A stretch of DNA of 64,000 nt, from NCBI GenBank assembly GCA_024742475.1, contig JANSYI010000030.1, positions 46,185 through 110,184 of the forward strand, given 5' to 3'. Positions 1 through 8,804 of this stretch are shown here, in pieces (the stretch's first letter is position 1; every line of letters starts with the position of its first letter). Made by a program: the position numbers and the translations under genes. The notes below the pieces were generated by a model, which had not been told where the DNA came from, made no database searches, and worked only from the letters and a program-made list of their open reading frames with translations. The stretch comes from a bacterium (lineage in GTDB: Bacteria > Myxococcota_A > Polyangia > Nannocystales > Nannocystaceae).

Positions 1-1135
1 CGCTCGAGAGGCCTCGCATCGCTTTGGTGTAGTCGAGTCGAGCGCCCTCGAGCAGCGTGGTCAACGCGGTCGCGAGCGATTCGTCCTCGTCTTCGGCTTC
101 GACGATGCCGAGCTTGGCACGCATGCCCTTCGTCCACGCGGTCTGGTAGCGCAGTGCGAAAGCCTGCAGGGACTTGCGGGCGTGCTCCATCGCGACGTCC
201 TTGTCGTCGTCGAGCAGAGGAAGCAGCGTCTCGGCGAACCGCGCGATGTTCCACTGCCCGATGCCGGGCTGGTTGCCGTACGCGTAGCGCCCCCGGTGGT
301 CGATCGAGCTGTAGACGGTTCGCGGGTCGAAGCGGTCCATGAACGCGCAAGGTCCGTAGTCGATCGTCTCGCCCGACAGGGCCACGTTGTCGGTGTTCAT
401 CACGCCGTGAATGAAGCCCACCATCATCCACTGCGCGATGAGCTCGGCCTGCGCGTCGACGACGGCGTTGAGCAGACCGACGTAGGGGTTGGGCGTGCCG
501 GCGAGGTGGGGGTAGTGCCGCTCGATCGTGTAGTCGGCGAGCCGCCGCGTGCTCGTGATGTCCTGGCGCGAGGCGAAGTACTCGAAGGTGCCCACTCGGA
601 GATGGCTGGCAGCCACGCGGGCCAAGACGGCCCCCGGCAGAGGGCGCTCGCGGAAGACGGGCTCCCCGGTGGTGACGACCGCGAGCGAGCGGGTCGTCGG
701 AACGCCCAGCGCGTGCATGGCTTCGCTGATCACGTGTTCGCGAAGCATGGGGCCCAGCGATGCCTTGCCATCTCCTCCGCGAGAGAACTCGGTGGGTCCC
801 GAGCCCTTGAGCTGAAGGTCGAAGCGCCGACCCTCCGCGTCGACGAGCTCGCCGAGCAGCAGCGCTCGCCCGTCACCGAGCTGAGGAGAGAACCCGCCGA
901 ACTGATGCCCGGCGTAGAACTGCGCGATGGGGTCTGCGTTCTCGGGGACCGACTGCCCGGAGAAGATCGCTGCTGCGTCGTCTCGCAGGGGTTGCACCTC
1001 GAGCCCGAGCGTCATCGCGAGCGGCTCGTTGAGGACGACGAGCTCTGGCGAGGGGAACGCGGCGGCCTCTGCGGGGAGGAAGAACCCGTCCATCTGGGCG
1101 GCGAACGTATTGTCGAACGCGAACGACGTGGCCAT
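1..1135 (-). CDS. selO: SelO/YdiU-family protein adenylyltransferase (partial)
   Basis: Transfers AMP from ATP to Ser, Thr or Tyr of client proteins; the family is linked to redox stress. The frame starts at ATG 1135 and runs off the left edge, so about 378 residues are present and roughly the last 100 of a usual ~480 are missing. Seen: YAGHQFGGFSPQLGDGRAL from about residue 74, KGSGPTEFSRGGDGKA from about 110, and HGVMNTDN near 244, whose Asp (about 249) is followed ten residues later by the Asp of TIDYGP. That spacing matches the catalytic base and metal ligand known in E. coli YdiU. A selenocysteine cannot be judged because the C-terminus lies outside. Divergent from the helicase gene to the right. 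Family assignment is firm. Confidence 0.93.
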   Translation of the reverse strand, partial: MATSFAFDNTFAAQMDGFFLPAEAAAFPSPELVVLNEPLAMTLGLEVQPLRDDAAAIFSGQSVPENADPIAQFYAGHQFGGFSPQLGDGRALLLGELVDAEGRRFDLQLKGSGPTEFSRGGDGKASLGPMLREHVISEAMHALGVPTTRSLAVVTTGEPVFRERPLPGAVLARVAASHLRVGTFEYFASRQDITSTRRLADYTIERHYPHLAGTPNPYVGLLNAVVDAQAELIAQWMMVGFIHGVMNTDNVALSGETIDYGPCAFMDRFDPRTVYSSIDHRGRYAYGNQPGIGQWNIARFAETLLPLLDDDKDVAMEHARKSLQAFALRYQTAWTKGMRAKLGIVEAEDEDESLATALTTLLEGARLDYTKAMRGLSS

Positions 1136-1341
1136 CTACGGCGCACTCTAGCCCACGCGTCTGCGCTCGACCGGCACCGCCGGCAGCCGAGTACAGTGCC
1201 CGTCCTCGCGAGCAAGAGCAACTGGCCCGTGCCCGGACGACGATCGGCGTGGCACGCGTCAAGTCGACGCAGTCTCCGCGCTCATGGCGGCCGAGGTTTG
1301 CTCACGTCCAACCCTCCGTGATCGAGATGGGCAGAATCGAG

Positions 1342-1368
1342 TTGGCAAGGGGCGACGCGGATTGTTAT
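1342..1368 (+). promoter_or_regulatory. candidate promoter before the helicase
   Basis: TTGGCA at 1342-1347 and TGTTAT at 1363-1368 are separated by 15 bp and end 11 bp before the chosen ATG at 1380. They lie in the divergent SelO/helicase intergenic region. The spacer is short and the leader would be only a few bases, so this is weak. Confidence 0.25.
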
Positions 1369-1379
1369 CGGTACCGTCT

Positions 1380-3713
1380 ATGTCGACGGACGCTGTCCAG
1401 CGCGGGCCCGAGCCGGGTGTCGAACTCGCTCATCTTTCGGAGGATGCCCGAGAGATCGTCGCCGAAGAGACCGAGATCCTGGCGAGCATTCGCGCTCGTC
1501 TCGAGCGAGAAGCTGCCGAGAGTCCCGATGCCATCGAGGACCTCGACGCCCAGATGATCGAGCTGCGGGACGCCATCGCCGAGGCGAAGGAGGAGGACGT
1601 CGCTTCGCTCATCGATCAGATGCACCAAGTCGCGGCGCTCAGCCGCAAGCGCGGCAAGGGCCGGAGCATCCCCATCGATCCCCAGAGCCCCTACTTCGGC
1701 CACCTGTGCCTCGAAGACGCGCGCACCGGGCGGGCTCGAGAGGTCCTCATCGGGCGCCATACGCTGCTCGACAACGGTGACGGGCTGTCGATCGTCGACT
1801 GGCGAAACGCGCCCGTCAGCCGCCTCTACTATCGCTACGAGGAGGACGACGAGTACGACGAGGAGTTCGGGGAGCGCACGGTCGAAGGCCGAGTGCTCAA
1901 GCGCCGCAGCCTCGCGGTCACCGATGGCACGCTGCGCCGCATCGCCGCACCGCAGGGCACGTTTGCCCGCGGACAGCAGGGCAAGTGGCGTGAGTCCGGA
2001 GTCTCGGAACGCCCCACCCTCGAGGGCGGCTCGGGCTCGGCGATCCGCTACGACAAGAAGCAGCTCGGCGTGCAGGGCGACGACGCTCAGCTGCGGGCCG
2101 ACAAGCGGCTGCAGGAGATCACGGCGCTCATCGACAAGGAGCAGTTCGAGCTCATCACGCACGGCGACTCGGGCATCGTGCTCATTCAAGGTGGTGCAGG
2201 CTCGGGCAAGACCACGGTCGCGCTGCACCGCGTCGCGTACCTTTCGTTCCAGGATCCGCGCCGCTTCGCGCCCAACAAGATGCTGATCGTCGTCTTCAAC
2301 GAGGCGTTGGTCGAGTACATCCGCCACGTGCTGCCTTCGCTCGGTGTCGAAGGCGTCACTGTGACGACCTACCGCCGGTGGACCGCGCAGTTGCTCGCGC
2401 GCATGAAGATCGGGATCGACCTCAAGCACGAGATCGGAACCCCCGAGCCGGTCTCGCGCTTCAAGAAGCACCCCGTGTTCATGCGGATGCTCGAGGAGCT
2501 CGTCGACGAGCACCGGGCGGACATCGAGGACGAGCTGCAAGAGCGCGTCGCCTCGCGTCCGGGTGGTGTCGAGGTGGTCAAGGCGTGGCGAAGCTTCTCC
2601 AAGATGCCAGCGCTCACCCAGGTCGAGCGGATGCAGCGCTGGCTCGAGGAAGGGGTGGGTAGCCGCCTCAACCCCAAGACCCGCACTCCCGCGGTCAGCA
2701 TCATGCGAGTCGCTCGCGACACGATGCGGGAGATCGTCGGTGACTGGCTGGAGGTGAACACCAACGCCTCACGCATTCGCAAAGCCGTCGCGAAACACGC
2801 CGAGGGTGCGTTCACGCCGGCCGAGCTCGAGGGCATCATCAAGTGGTGCGCTCGCAAGGCCGACCTCGACATCGATCCCGATGACCCCGACGCCAAGCCC
2901 GACGACGTCGCGCTCGACCCCGAGGACGACGCGGCGCTGCTGCGCCTGATGCAGCTCAAGCACGGGGGGCTCTTCGTCGGCAGCAAGCGCTACGAGTACG
3001 AGCACGTCGTGCTCGACGAGGCCCAAGACCTCTGCCCGCTCGAGGTACGCGTGCTGCTCGACGCCGTCAGCCGTGGCAAGAGCGTCACGATCGCGGGCGA
3101 CCGCGCTCAGAAGATGGTCTTCGACAACGGGTTCCAGGACTGGCCTCAGCTGCTCGAGGGGGCAGGTTTGCCGCACACGGCGATTCAGCCGCTGAAGATC
3201 ACCTACCGGTCCACCCGTCAGGTGATGGAGCTGTCGCAGCACGTCCTGGGGCATCTGCACAACCCGCAGGATCAGCTCATCGCGCGCGAGGGCGCTCCGG
3301 TCTCGTACTTCGAGTTCACCGACACGGGCGAAGCGGTCGCGTTCCTCGGCGAGGCGCTGCGCTCCCTCGTGCGTCGCGAGCCCACCGCATCGGTCGCGCT
3401 CATCAGCCGCTACCCGCAGCAAGCCGACACCTACTACGAAGCGTTGCGCGTGGCCGAGGTGCCCAAGCTTCGCCGCGTTCGGCGACAGGACTTCACCTTC
3501 ACCGCAGGCATCGACGTCACCGACGTCCGGCAGGTCAAAGGCCTCGAGTTCGACTACGTCGTCCTGCTCGAGCCCAACCGGCAAAATTATCCCGCGCACG
3601 ACCAGTCCCGCCACCTCATGCACATCGCGGTCACCCGCGCCGCGTATCAGCTGTGGATGGTAAACACGGGCGATCGAAGCCCGCTGCTGCCCGAGCTCGA
3701 GAGCGCGCTCTAG
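1380..3713 (+). CDS. HelD-like UvrD/Rep-superfamily DNA helicase
   Basis: Superfamily 1 helicase-like ATPase of 777 residues, resembling HelD/helicase IV proteins that act on DNA or recycle RNA polymerase. An N-terminal coiled segment (about 10-95) precedes a HelD-like block with SPYFGHL and VDWRNAPVSRLYY. Walker A GGAGSGKTTVALHR is near residue 271, the Walker B region VVLDEAQDLCPLEV near 542, motif V near 715 (QVKGLEFDYVVLLEP) and motif VI HIAVTRA near 747. I chose ATG 1380 because the residues encoded upstream look non-coding. The stop shares the tetranucleotide CTAG with the stop of the convergent gene at 3710. Whether it acts on RNA polymerase or on DNA is not shown by the sequence. Confidence 0.9.
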   Translation: MSTDAVQRGPEPGVELAHLSEDAREIVAEETEILASIRARLEREAAESPDAIEDLDAQMIELRDAIAEAKEEDVASLIDQMHQVAALSRKRGKGRSIPIDPQSPYFGHLCLEDARTGRAREVLIGRHTLLDNGDGLSIVDWRNAPVSRLYYRYEEDDEYDEEFGERTVEGRVLKRRSLAVTDGTLRRIAAPQGTFARGQQGKWRESGVSERPTLEGGSGSAIRYDKKQLGVQGDDAQLRADKRLQEITALIDKEQFELITHGDSGIVLIQGGAGSGKTTVALHRVAYLSFQDPRRFAPNKMLIVVFNEALVEYIRHVLPSLGVEGVTVTTYRRWTAQLLARMKIGIDLKHEIGTPEPVSRFKKHPVFMRMLEELVDEHRADIEDELQERVASRPGGVEVVKAWRSFSKMPALTQVERMQRWLEEGVGSRLNPKTRTPAVSIMRVARDTMREIVGDWLEVNTNASRIRKAVAKHAEGAFTPAELEGIIKWCARKADLDIDPDDPDAKPDDVALDPEDDAALLRLMQLKHGGLFVGSKRYEYEHVVLDEAQDLCPLEVRVLLDAVSRGKSVTIAGDRAQKMVFDNGFQDWPQLLEGAGLPHTAIQPLKITYRSTRQVMELSQHVLGHLHNPQDQLIAREGAPVSYFEFTDTGEAVAFLGEALRSLVRREPTASVALISRYPQQADTYYEALRVAEVPKLRRVRRQDFTFTAGIDVTDVRQVKGLEFDYVVLLEPNRQNYPAHDQSRHLMHIAVTRAAYQLWMVNTGDRSPLLPELESAL

Positions 3714-4468
3714 CGGTCTCGCACGAGTCGGACGATCCCCACGACGAGCGCGGCGGTGCCTGCCGCAGCGAGGACGCTGCCGGTGATCATCCAAGCGTTG
3801 CCCTTGCTGCGCTCCTCGTCGAGGAAGGTGCTCGAGGGCGGCTCGTTGGCGGGCATGCCCGAGTCGATGACCATCTGCTCTGCCCGGGGTGTGAAGCGAG
3901 AGCCGATGATGATTCCAGCGAGGCCGCCAGCGAGCAGAGCTCCGCCGCCGGCGATCCACACCGGGTTGGGAATGGTGCGCTCGGGTGGTTCTTTGCGAGG
4001 CGAGGTGACGGGCTCGACGTCTTGCGGTGCCTCGACCGCCGTTGGCGGTGGCGGCTCGGGATCGAGGTAGGGGTCGAGTCGGTCGCGTTCGCCCTGGAGG
4101 AGCGCGTGCAGCTCCTCCTCGAGCTCGGCCTCGAGCGCTTCGTCGAGCAGGGTCGCGACCTCGCGGACGCGCTCCCTGTCGCCGCCGGCGGAGAACTCGG
4201 CCAAGGTGGTCGTCACGATCAGCGAGAGCAGCGTGGTGCGGTAGGGCCACTGCTCGGGCGTCGGCTCGACCTGGGCGTACGCCCCGACCCACGCCTCCCG
4301 AGCACCTCCGTAATCCCCTGAGTCGTAGAGCTCTTCACCCTTGCGGTGAAGCGTCTGGACGTCGTCGGCGGGTCGTGCGGCGATGATGGGGCTGCGCTGC
4401 GCGGGCTGAATGGTCGTCGAGGAGACCATCGTCTCGACGAGCACGAGCGACACGGCGCGGAGCAGCAT
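3710..4468 (-). CDS. TPR-like protein with two C-terminal membrane segments
   Basis: Unrecognised 252-residue membrane protein. It opens with a hydrophobic, signal-like stretch, then a helical TPR-like part (HRKGEELYDSGDYGGAREAW), an acidic helical region, a Pro-rich spacer (DPEPPPPTAVEAPQ) and two hydrophobic segments: WIAGGGALLAGGLAGIIIG and WMITGSVLAAAGTAALVVGI. The order (signal, TPR-like, Pro-rich linker, TM, short loop, TM) is the same as in the protein at 17695-18495. Both genes lie next to a Hanks-type kinase, here one transcribed divergently from 4589. A role in the kinase pathway is inference from that repeated neighbourhood. The stop codon overlaps that of the helicase gene. Confidence 0.8.
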   Translation of the reverse strand: MLLRAVSLVLVETMVSSTTIQPAQRSPIIAARPADDVQTLHRKGEELYDSGDYGGAREAWVGAYAQVEPTPEQWPYRTTLLSLIVTTTLAEFSAGGDRERVREVATLLDEALEAELEEELHALLQGERDRLDPYLDPEPPPPTAVEAPQDVEPVTSPRKEPPERTIPNPVWIAGGGALLAGGLAGIIIGSRFTPRAEQMVIDSGMPANEPPSSTFLDEERSKGNAWMITGSVLAAAGTAALVVGIVRLVRDR

Positions 4469-4588
4469 CGGGGCATGGTCTCAAACGGGAGTACGGCACT
4501 CCAGTTTCCGGCCGACCGGACCTGATAGACTTTCAGTACGGCGACCCCCCGAGTGCCGAGCGCGTCAGGCGCACGGCCACCCTTCTCG

Positions 4589-6043
4589 ATGACCGCCCCG
4601 ATTGCCATTCGAGCCTCTTCGACGCTTCCGCAGGTCGGTGAGGTGGTCGCACAGCGGTACTCGATCGAGCGGTTCATCGCGCGCGGTGGCATGTCGCACG
4701 TCTTCGCTGCCCGCCATGCGGCGTTGGGTTCCGTCCTCGCGCTCAAGGTCCTCGACCCGAAGCTGTTCGATGGGGTCAGCGACGCGAGGGTGCGATTCGA
4801 GCGGGAGGCACGGCTCGCGTCGCGCCTGCGCCACCCCTCCATCGTCGAGGTGTTCGACATCGGGGTCACCGAGGGGGGGCTCCCCTTCATCGCGATGGAG
4901 CTGCTCGACGGCGCCTCGCTCTCCAAGGTCTTGCGTTCCGAGGGGCAGATGCCGTGGGCGCGGGCGTCCGGTCTGATCCTACAGGTGCTCGATGCGCTGC
5001 AGGTCGCACACGCGGCCGGCGCGGTGCATCGCGACGTCAAGCCCGACAACTGCCTGATCCTCCGCGACAACCAGCATCTCAAACTCCTCGACTTCGGCAT
5101 TGCTCGGGTCCTGGATGAGACGCAGGTGACCGTGGCGGGGAGGGTGATGGGGACACCGCACTACCTCTCGCCGGAGCAAGCGATGGGTGCGACCACGGAC
5201 GCACGAACCGACGTGTACTCGGCCGGGATCGTCTTGTACGAGATGCTCACCGGGAGATGCCCCTTCGAGGACGGCACCACGTTCGAGATCGTGGGCGCGC
5301 ACGTCACCGAGCCTCCGCCACCGCTGTCCTCGATCATCGACGTCTCCGAGCTCCCCGATGGACTGCCCGCGCTCATGGAGCGGGTCCTTGCAAAGGACCC
5401 CAATCACCGGCCGCCCAATGCCGGTGCGTTCGCTGCCGAGTTGCGGGCGATGGAGGCGGCGCCCGCCGCTGGCGTTCTTCGCCCGGGCGTGTGGATCGCG
5501 GCGGCGGTCGCAGCGTTCGTGATCGGACTCGGTGCGGTCGGCATCGCATCCAGCGTGCCCGGCGACCCCGTCTCGTCGCAGCCGATGCTCTCCGGTCTTC
5601 GGCTGGAGCTGCCGGAGACCCCACCAGTGCCGCCGTCCGAGGACGCGGTGTCGCCGGCCTCGCCGCTCGCCGAGCCATACGTTCCCGGCGAGGACGCCGC
5701 CAGGCAGAACGACGAAGCGCCGGGACCCGGTACTCCCGACGCCGAAGCCAAACCCGCGCCCGCGCGTCCGCGGGACAAGAAGGCGTCGCGGAAGCGCCGT
5801 GTGTCGCGCGGCATTCGCAAGGCGGCGTCCGTTTGTGGCGCTTATGCGCCCCCCGGGGGTGCGTTGGTTTCGATCGAGGTCGAGGTCGCGGCTGATGGCG
5901 ACCTGCAGGGCACCCAGATCAAGCCGCCGTATGCCGGGTCGGTGCTGGGGAAGTGCGTCGCGCGTGCGCTCGGAAAGGTGAACGTGAGCGCTGGGCCGGC
6001 CGTCTCGTTTCGTCAACGTGTGCGCGTTGGCGGCGGGCGGTAG
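4589..6043 (+). CDS. Hanks-type Ser/Thr protein kinase, membrane-anchored
   Basis: Ser/Thr kinase of about 484 residues. The kinase domain (about 20-285) shows a Gly-rich loop IARGGMSHVFAA, the VAIK-type Lys in LALKVL, HRDVKPDN near 147, DFG in LDFGIAR near 168, and the APE-type SPEQ. A single TM follows (about 301-324, WIAAAVAAFVIGLGAVGI), then a Pro/Ala/Asp linker and basic stretch. The last ~80 residues (GAYAPPGGALVSIEVEVAADG...) resemble the TonB-like C-terminal domain of myxobacterial AgmX/PglI proteins. This predicts a cytoplasmic kinase with a periplasmic tail. ATG 4589 was preferred over GTG 4553; neither has a clear ribosome site. It is followed closely by a vWA lipoprotein gene. Confidence 0.92.
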   Translation: MTAPIAIRASSTLPQVGEVVAQRYSIERFIARGGMSHVFAARHAALGSVLALKVLDPKLFDGVSDARVRFEREARLASRLRHPSIVEVFDIGVTEGGLPFIAMELLDGASLSKVLRSEGQMPWARASGLILQVLDALQVAHAAGAVHRDVKPDNCLILRDNQHLKLLDFGIARVLDETQVTVAGRVMGTPHYLSPEQAMGATTDARTDVYSAGIVLYEMLTGRCPFEDGTTFEIVGAHVTEPPPPLSSIIDVSELPDGLPALMERVLAKDPNHRPPNAGAFAAELRAMEAAPAAGVLRPGVWIAAAVAAFVIGLGAVGIASSVPGDPVSSQPMLSGLRLELPETPPVPPSEDAVSPASPLAEPYVPGEDAARQNDEAPGPGTPDAEAKPAPARPRDKKASRKRRVSRGIRKAASVCGAYAPPGGALVSIEVEVAADGDLQGTQIKPPYAGSVLGKCVARALGKVNVSAGPAVSFRQRVRVGGGR

Positions 6044-6053
6044 ACTGTCCTCG

Positions 6054-7049
6054 ATGTCGGAGGGTCGCACTTGCGCGGTCGGGGCGGCGGTCGCCCTGTC
6101 CGTCTCGGGGTGTTTCGGAGCGCTGCCTCCTGAGGCAACCGCGACCGACGCGTCCTCCACGACTGGGGCGGTCGATGCCGTCACGAGCACCGGACTCGTC
6201 GCTGCGTCGAGTGATGGGGACTCCTCCTCGGGTGCTCCGCTCGTTTGCGAGCACCTCGATATCCTCGTGCTCACCGACGTCAGCGGCTCGATGGCACCGC
6301 TGGCCGGCGGCATCATCAACGTCCTGCTCGCGATCGGCACGCGCATCGAAGAGGCGTTCGAGGGCGTGGGCACCTTCAACATCGCGTTGGGCTACAACGT
6401 CGCGCCGGTCGTCAACCAGCAGGCGTACGAGATCCCTGCCGGCGGTGAGGGCTGCACCCAACTCGGGGCGCTCGTCCGCGGCGTCGACGAATGCGCCGAA
6501 GACTTCGAGCTGCGCCCCTACCTGACCGACGATGACGACCTCGGGGCCGGCCTCACGTGCCTGGGCGGCGGACTCATCAGCGCGCAATGGGACCCGAGCT
6601 ACGAGACGCCGCGTACGCTCGACTCGATCGTCGCGCTGCTCGAGGCCGAGGACGACCCCGCGCTCACCGCCTGCAACGAGGACTTTCACCGGTCGCCCGA
6701 CCCCTTGCTCATCGTCCTCATCATCGATGCGGAGGACGAGAGCGAGGCGAGCGTGCTCGAAGCGGTGACGTCGGCCGTGGCAACCCAGGGAACCAGCCTC
6801 GAGAACGTCGGCTTGTTTCTCATCGGTGCCGATGCTTCGGGCTGCCCGGACGACGATCCGAACGCATGCGACGCGCATCCATCGTGTCGCGTGCAGGAGT
6901 TCATCGACCGCGGCTTCACCAACGTTGGGTTGGGCGAGAACGTTCGACGCTTCAACATCTGCCGAAGCCTCGAACGCGACAGCGCAGCGGTGGCCGACGA
7001 CCTGCTCGTGCAGATGACCGCGGTCGTTCAGAACATCTGTACGCCGTGA
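6054..7049 (+). CDS. von Willebrand factor A domain lipoprotein
   Basis: Predicted secreted lipoprotein of 331 residues. The start ATG 6054 gives a short basic n-region and a lipobox ending SVSGC; a Ser/Thr linker follows. The vWA domain begins near residue 70 with LVLTDVSGSMA, where DVSGS is the metal-ion-dependent adhesion site motif, and continues to LLIVLIIDAEDES and the C-terminus, with several Cys pairs likely forming disulfides. vWA domains bind protein partners through a divalent cation. The gene starts 10 bp after the kinase stop, so the two are probably co-transcribed. Partner unknown. Confidence 0.85.
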   Translation: MSEGRTCAVGAAVALSVSGCFGALPPEATATDASSTTGAVDAVTSTGLVAASSDGDSSSGAPLVCEHLDILVLTDVSGSMAPLAGGIINVLLAIGTRIEEAFEGVGTFNIALGYNVAPVVNQQAYEIPAGGEGCTQLGALVRGVDECAEDFELRPYLTDDDDLGAGLTCLGGGLISAQWDPSYETPRTLDSIVALLEAEDDPALTACNEDFHRSPDPLLIVLIIDAEDESEASVLEAVTSAVATQGTSLENVGLFLIGADASGCPDDDPNACDAHPSCRVQEFIDRGFTNVGLGENVRRFNICRSLERDSAAVADDLLVQMTAVVQNICTP

Positions 7050-7056
7050 CCGGGAG

Positions 7057-8703
7057 TCAGCCCGGAAGCGACACGACGCCGATTGCAGCTCCGATGGATG
7101 CCGCGATGGTGTTGCCCTCGCGGACGAGCTTCGTGTCGCCGCGGTCGTCCTCGCTCGAGGCGAAGGGCAGGGCGTGCTTGGCCTTCACCGTGCCGTTGGC
7201 GGCGTCGACCTCCGCGAGCACGATGGCCTCGCCGTCAGCGGCGAGCGTGTACAGAGCGCCATCGCCCGCCGCAACGGGACCGAACGCCCCCAGCGGGATC
7301 TTCCATGCGTCGTCGCCCTCGGCCACGACGGCAAGCTTGCCTCGCTCGTTGAGCGCAAGGGACGAGGTGTCGACCGCCGCAGGGCGGACCGGGTCGATGG
7401 CCTTGCCGTAGCGCCACAGGACGCAACCCGAGGGGGCCTGGGTCTCACCGGTCCGAAGGCGAATCTCCGAGCGGCCCCTGCAGCTGGCGGGATCGAGCAG
7501 CACGGCTTCTTGGCCGAACTGGAGCGCGAGTCGATTGCCCGGCACGTGGACCATGCTTCGAATGTCGGCGGGCGCCGAGGCCTCGAACACCGTCCGAAGG
7601 TCGAGGTCGAACCCTCGCATCGTGTCTTCCTCGGCCAGATACCGGGTTCCGTCTTCACCGACGGCAACCTTCGACCCCGCCTCGAGATATTCGCCGGAGA
7701 GGCGGCCGACCTCGCGAACGCACGCGTCGGCGCTTGTTTCCGCACAGGCGGTCGGGGTCAGCTGGAGAAAGCGTGCGTCGGAGAGCGCGAGCAGGATGTG
7801 GGTCTCGTCGGCATCGGAAGCGACGACGTCGACCGGCTTCTTGCCGCGCATCGGCAGGGGGACGGCCGAGGTTTCGGACCCGTCTGTAGAGGACAGGAGC
7901 TTCACCTCGGTGTCCAGCGCGACCGCGACGGTGTCACCGCCGAACACGAAGACGCCCTCGTGGGAGCCCTCGAAGGTCCACGCGGCGCTGCCGTCGGCAT
8001 AGCCCACGACCTTGCCTTCGAAGGCTGCGATGACGGTGGAACCGCCGAGCCGGAGCGCGACCGGAGGCGCTTCGGCGGTCACGCTCCACGTGGCGGCCGG
8101 TGGTGGCGCGGACGCTTCCTGCGGTGAGCCCTCATCCGCTTGGGGCGGCGTCGCGCTGGAGGGGCGCGGCGCGGCGGAGGATGTGGGCGCTGCGGGCACG
8201 GACGGGGCCTCGGCACCCACGAGATCGGGAAGCACGTGCGGCTCGTGAAGAACGCCTGCGGCTCCGGCCATGCCCCACGTCATGGCGGCGACGGCGGCGG
8301 CGACGACGAACGGGATGGGCGAGCGATGGGCCCGTCGTACCCGCGGGATGGTCGGCGTGGGCGTCGCGGGCGGGAGGGGAGGCGGTGCCACCTGCGTGCC
8401 GCCTACGCTGGGCCCCTCGGGTGGAAGGATCGCGTTGGGGGTGGAGACGAGCGTCTTCGCGTCTTGCAGAGGGTCGCTCATGGGGACCGCGCCCAGCCCG
8501 ATGCTCTGATCTGTGCCCTTGCGGCTGGGCAGCTCGAGGCTGGGCAAGAGCGGATCGATGGCTTGCTGCTTGCCCGAGTCGAACCGTGCGGTCGCGGGCT
8601 CATCGATCTCCATCAGGGGCTTGCTCGGATCGAACCCCGGCGCCTTTGCAGCCTTGGGCCGCGGAAGGGGAGGAGGGTTCGGGCGACGGGGCGGTCCGCT
8701 CAC
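7057..8703 (-). CDS. Pro-rich membrane-anchored protein with beta-propeller-like C-terminus
   Basis: Unrecognised 548-residue protein. It has a long Pro-rich cytoplasmic part (about 1-125), one TM (about 130-152, PFVVAAAVAAMTWGMAGAAG), a Pro/Ala/Ser periplasmic linker to about 200, and then repeating short beta-strand units (for example VVGYADGSAAWTFEG, GDGALYTLAADGEAIVLAEV) typical of PQQ/YVTN-like propellers. No catalytic motif is visible. It lies about 100 bp downstream of the FHA sigma-54 activator on the same strand and may share its transcript. It is convergent, 8 bp apart, with the vWA gene. Fold assignment is by pattern only. Confidence 0.75.
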   Translation of the reverse strand: MSGPPRRPNPPPLPRPKAAKAPGFDPSKPLMEIDEPATARFDSGKQQAIDPLLPSLELPSRKGTDQSIGLGAVPMSDPLQDAKTLVSTPNAILPPEGPSVGGTQVAPPPLPPATPTPTIPRVRRAHRSPIPFVVAAAVAAMTWGMAGAAGVLHEPHVLPDLVGAEAPSVPAAPTSSAAPRPSSATPPQADEGSPQEASAPPPAATWSVTAEAPPVALRLGGSTVIAAFEGKVVGYADGSAAWTFEGSHEGVFVFGGDTVAVALDTEVKLLSSTDGSETSAVPLPMRGKKPVDVVASDADETHILLALSDARFLQLTPTACAETSADACVREVGRLSGEYLEAGSKVAVGEDGTRYLAEEDTMRGFDLDLRTVFEASAPADIRSMVHVPGNRLALQFGQEAVLLDPASCRGRSEIRLRTGETQAPSGCVLWRYGKAIDPVRPAAVDTSSLALNERGKLAVVAEGDDAWKIPLGAFGPVAAGDGALYTLAADGEAIVLAEVDAANGTVKAKHALPFASSEDDRGDTKLVREGNTIAASIGAAIGVVSLPG

Positions 8704-8804
8704 GACTCCCTGACGATACGTCGCTCGTTGCTCCGTGCCAACGACCCCCCGGTGTCGCCGCCTACATGAACAGCTGACGGCCCGCGGTCACCGGGGCGAT
8801 CGAC

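Noticed and set aside
182..1321. Long plus-strand open frame (379 codons)
   Set aside because: It is antisense to SelO, whose minus-strand translation carries all family motifs. High GC makes long shadow frames common.
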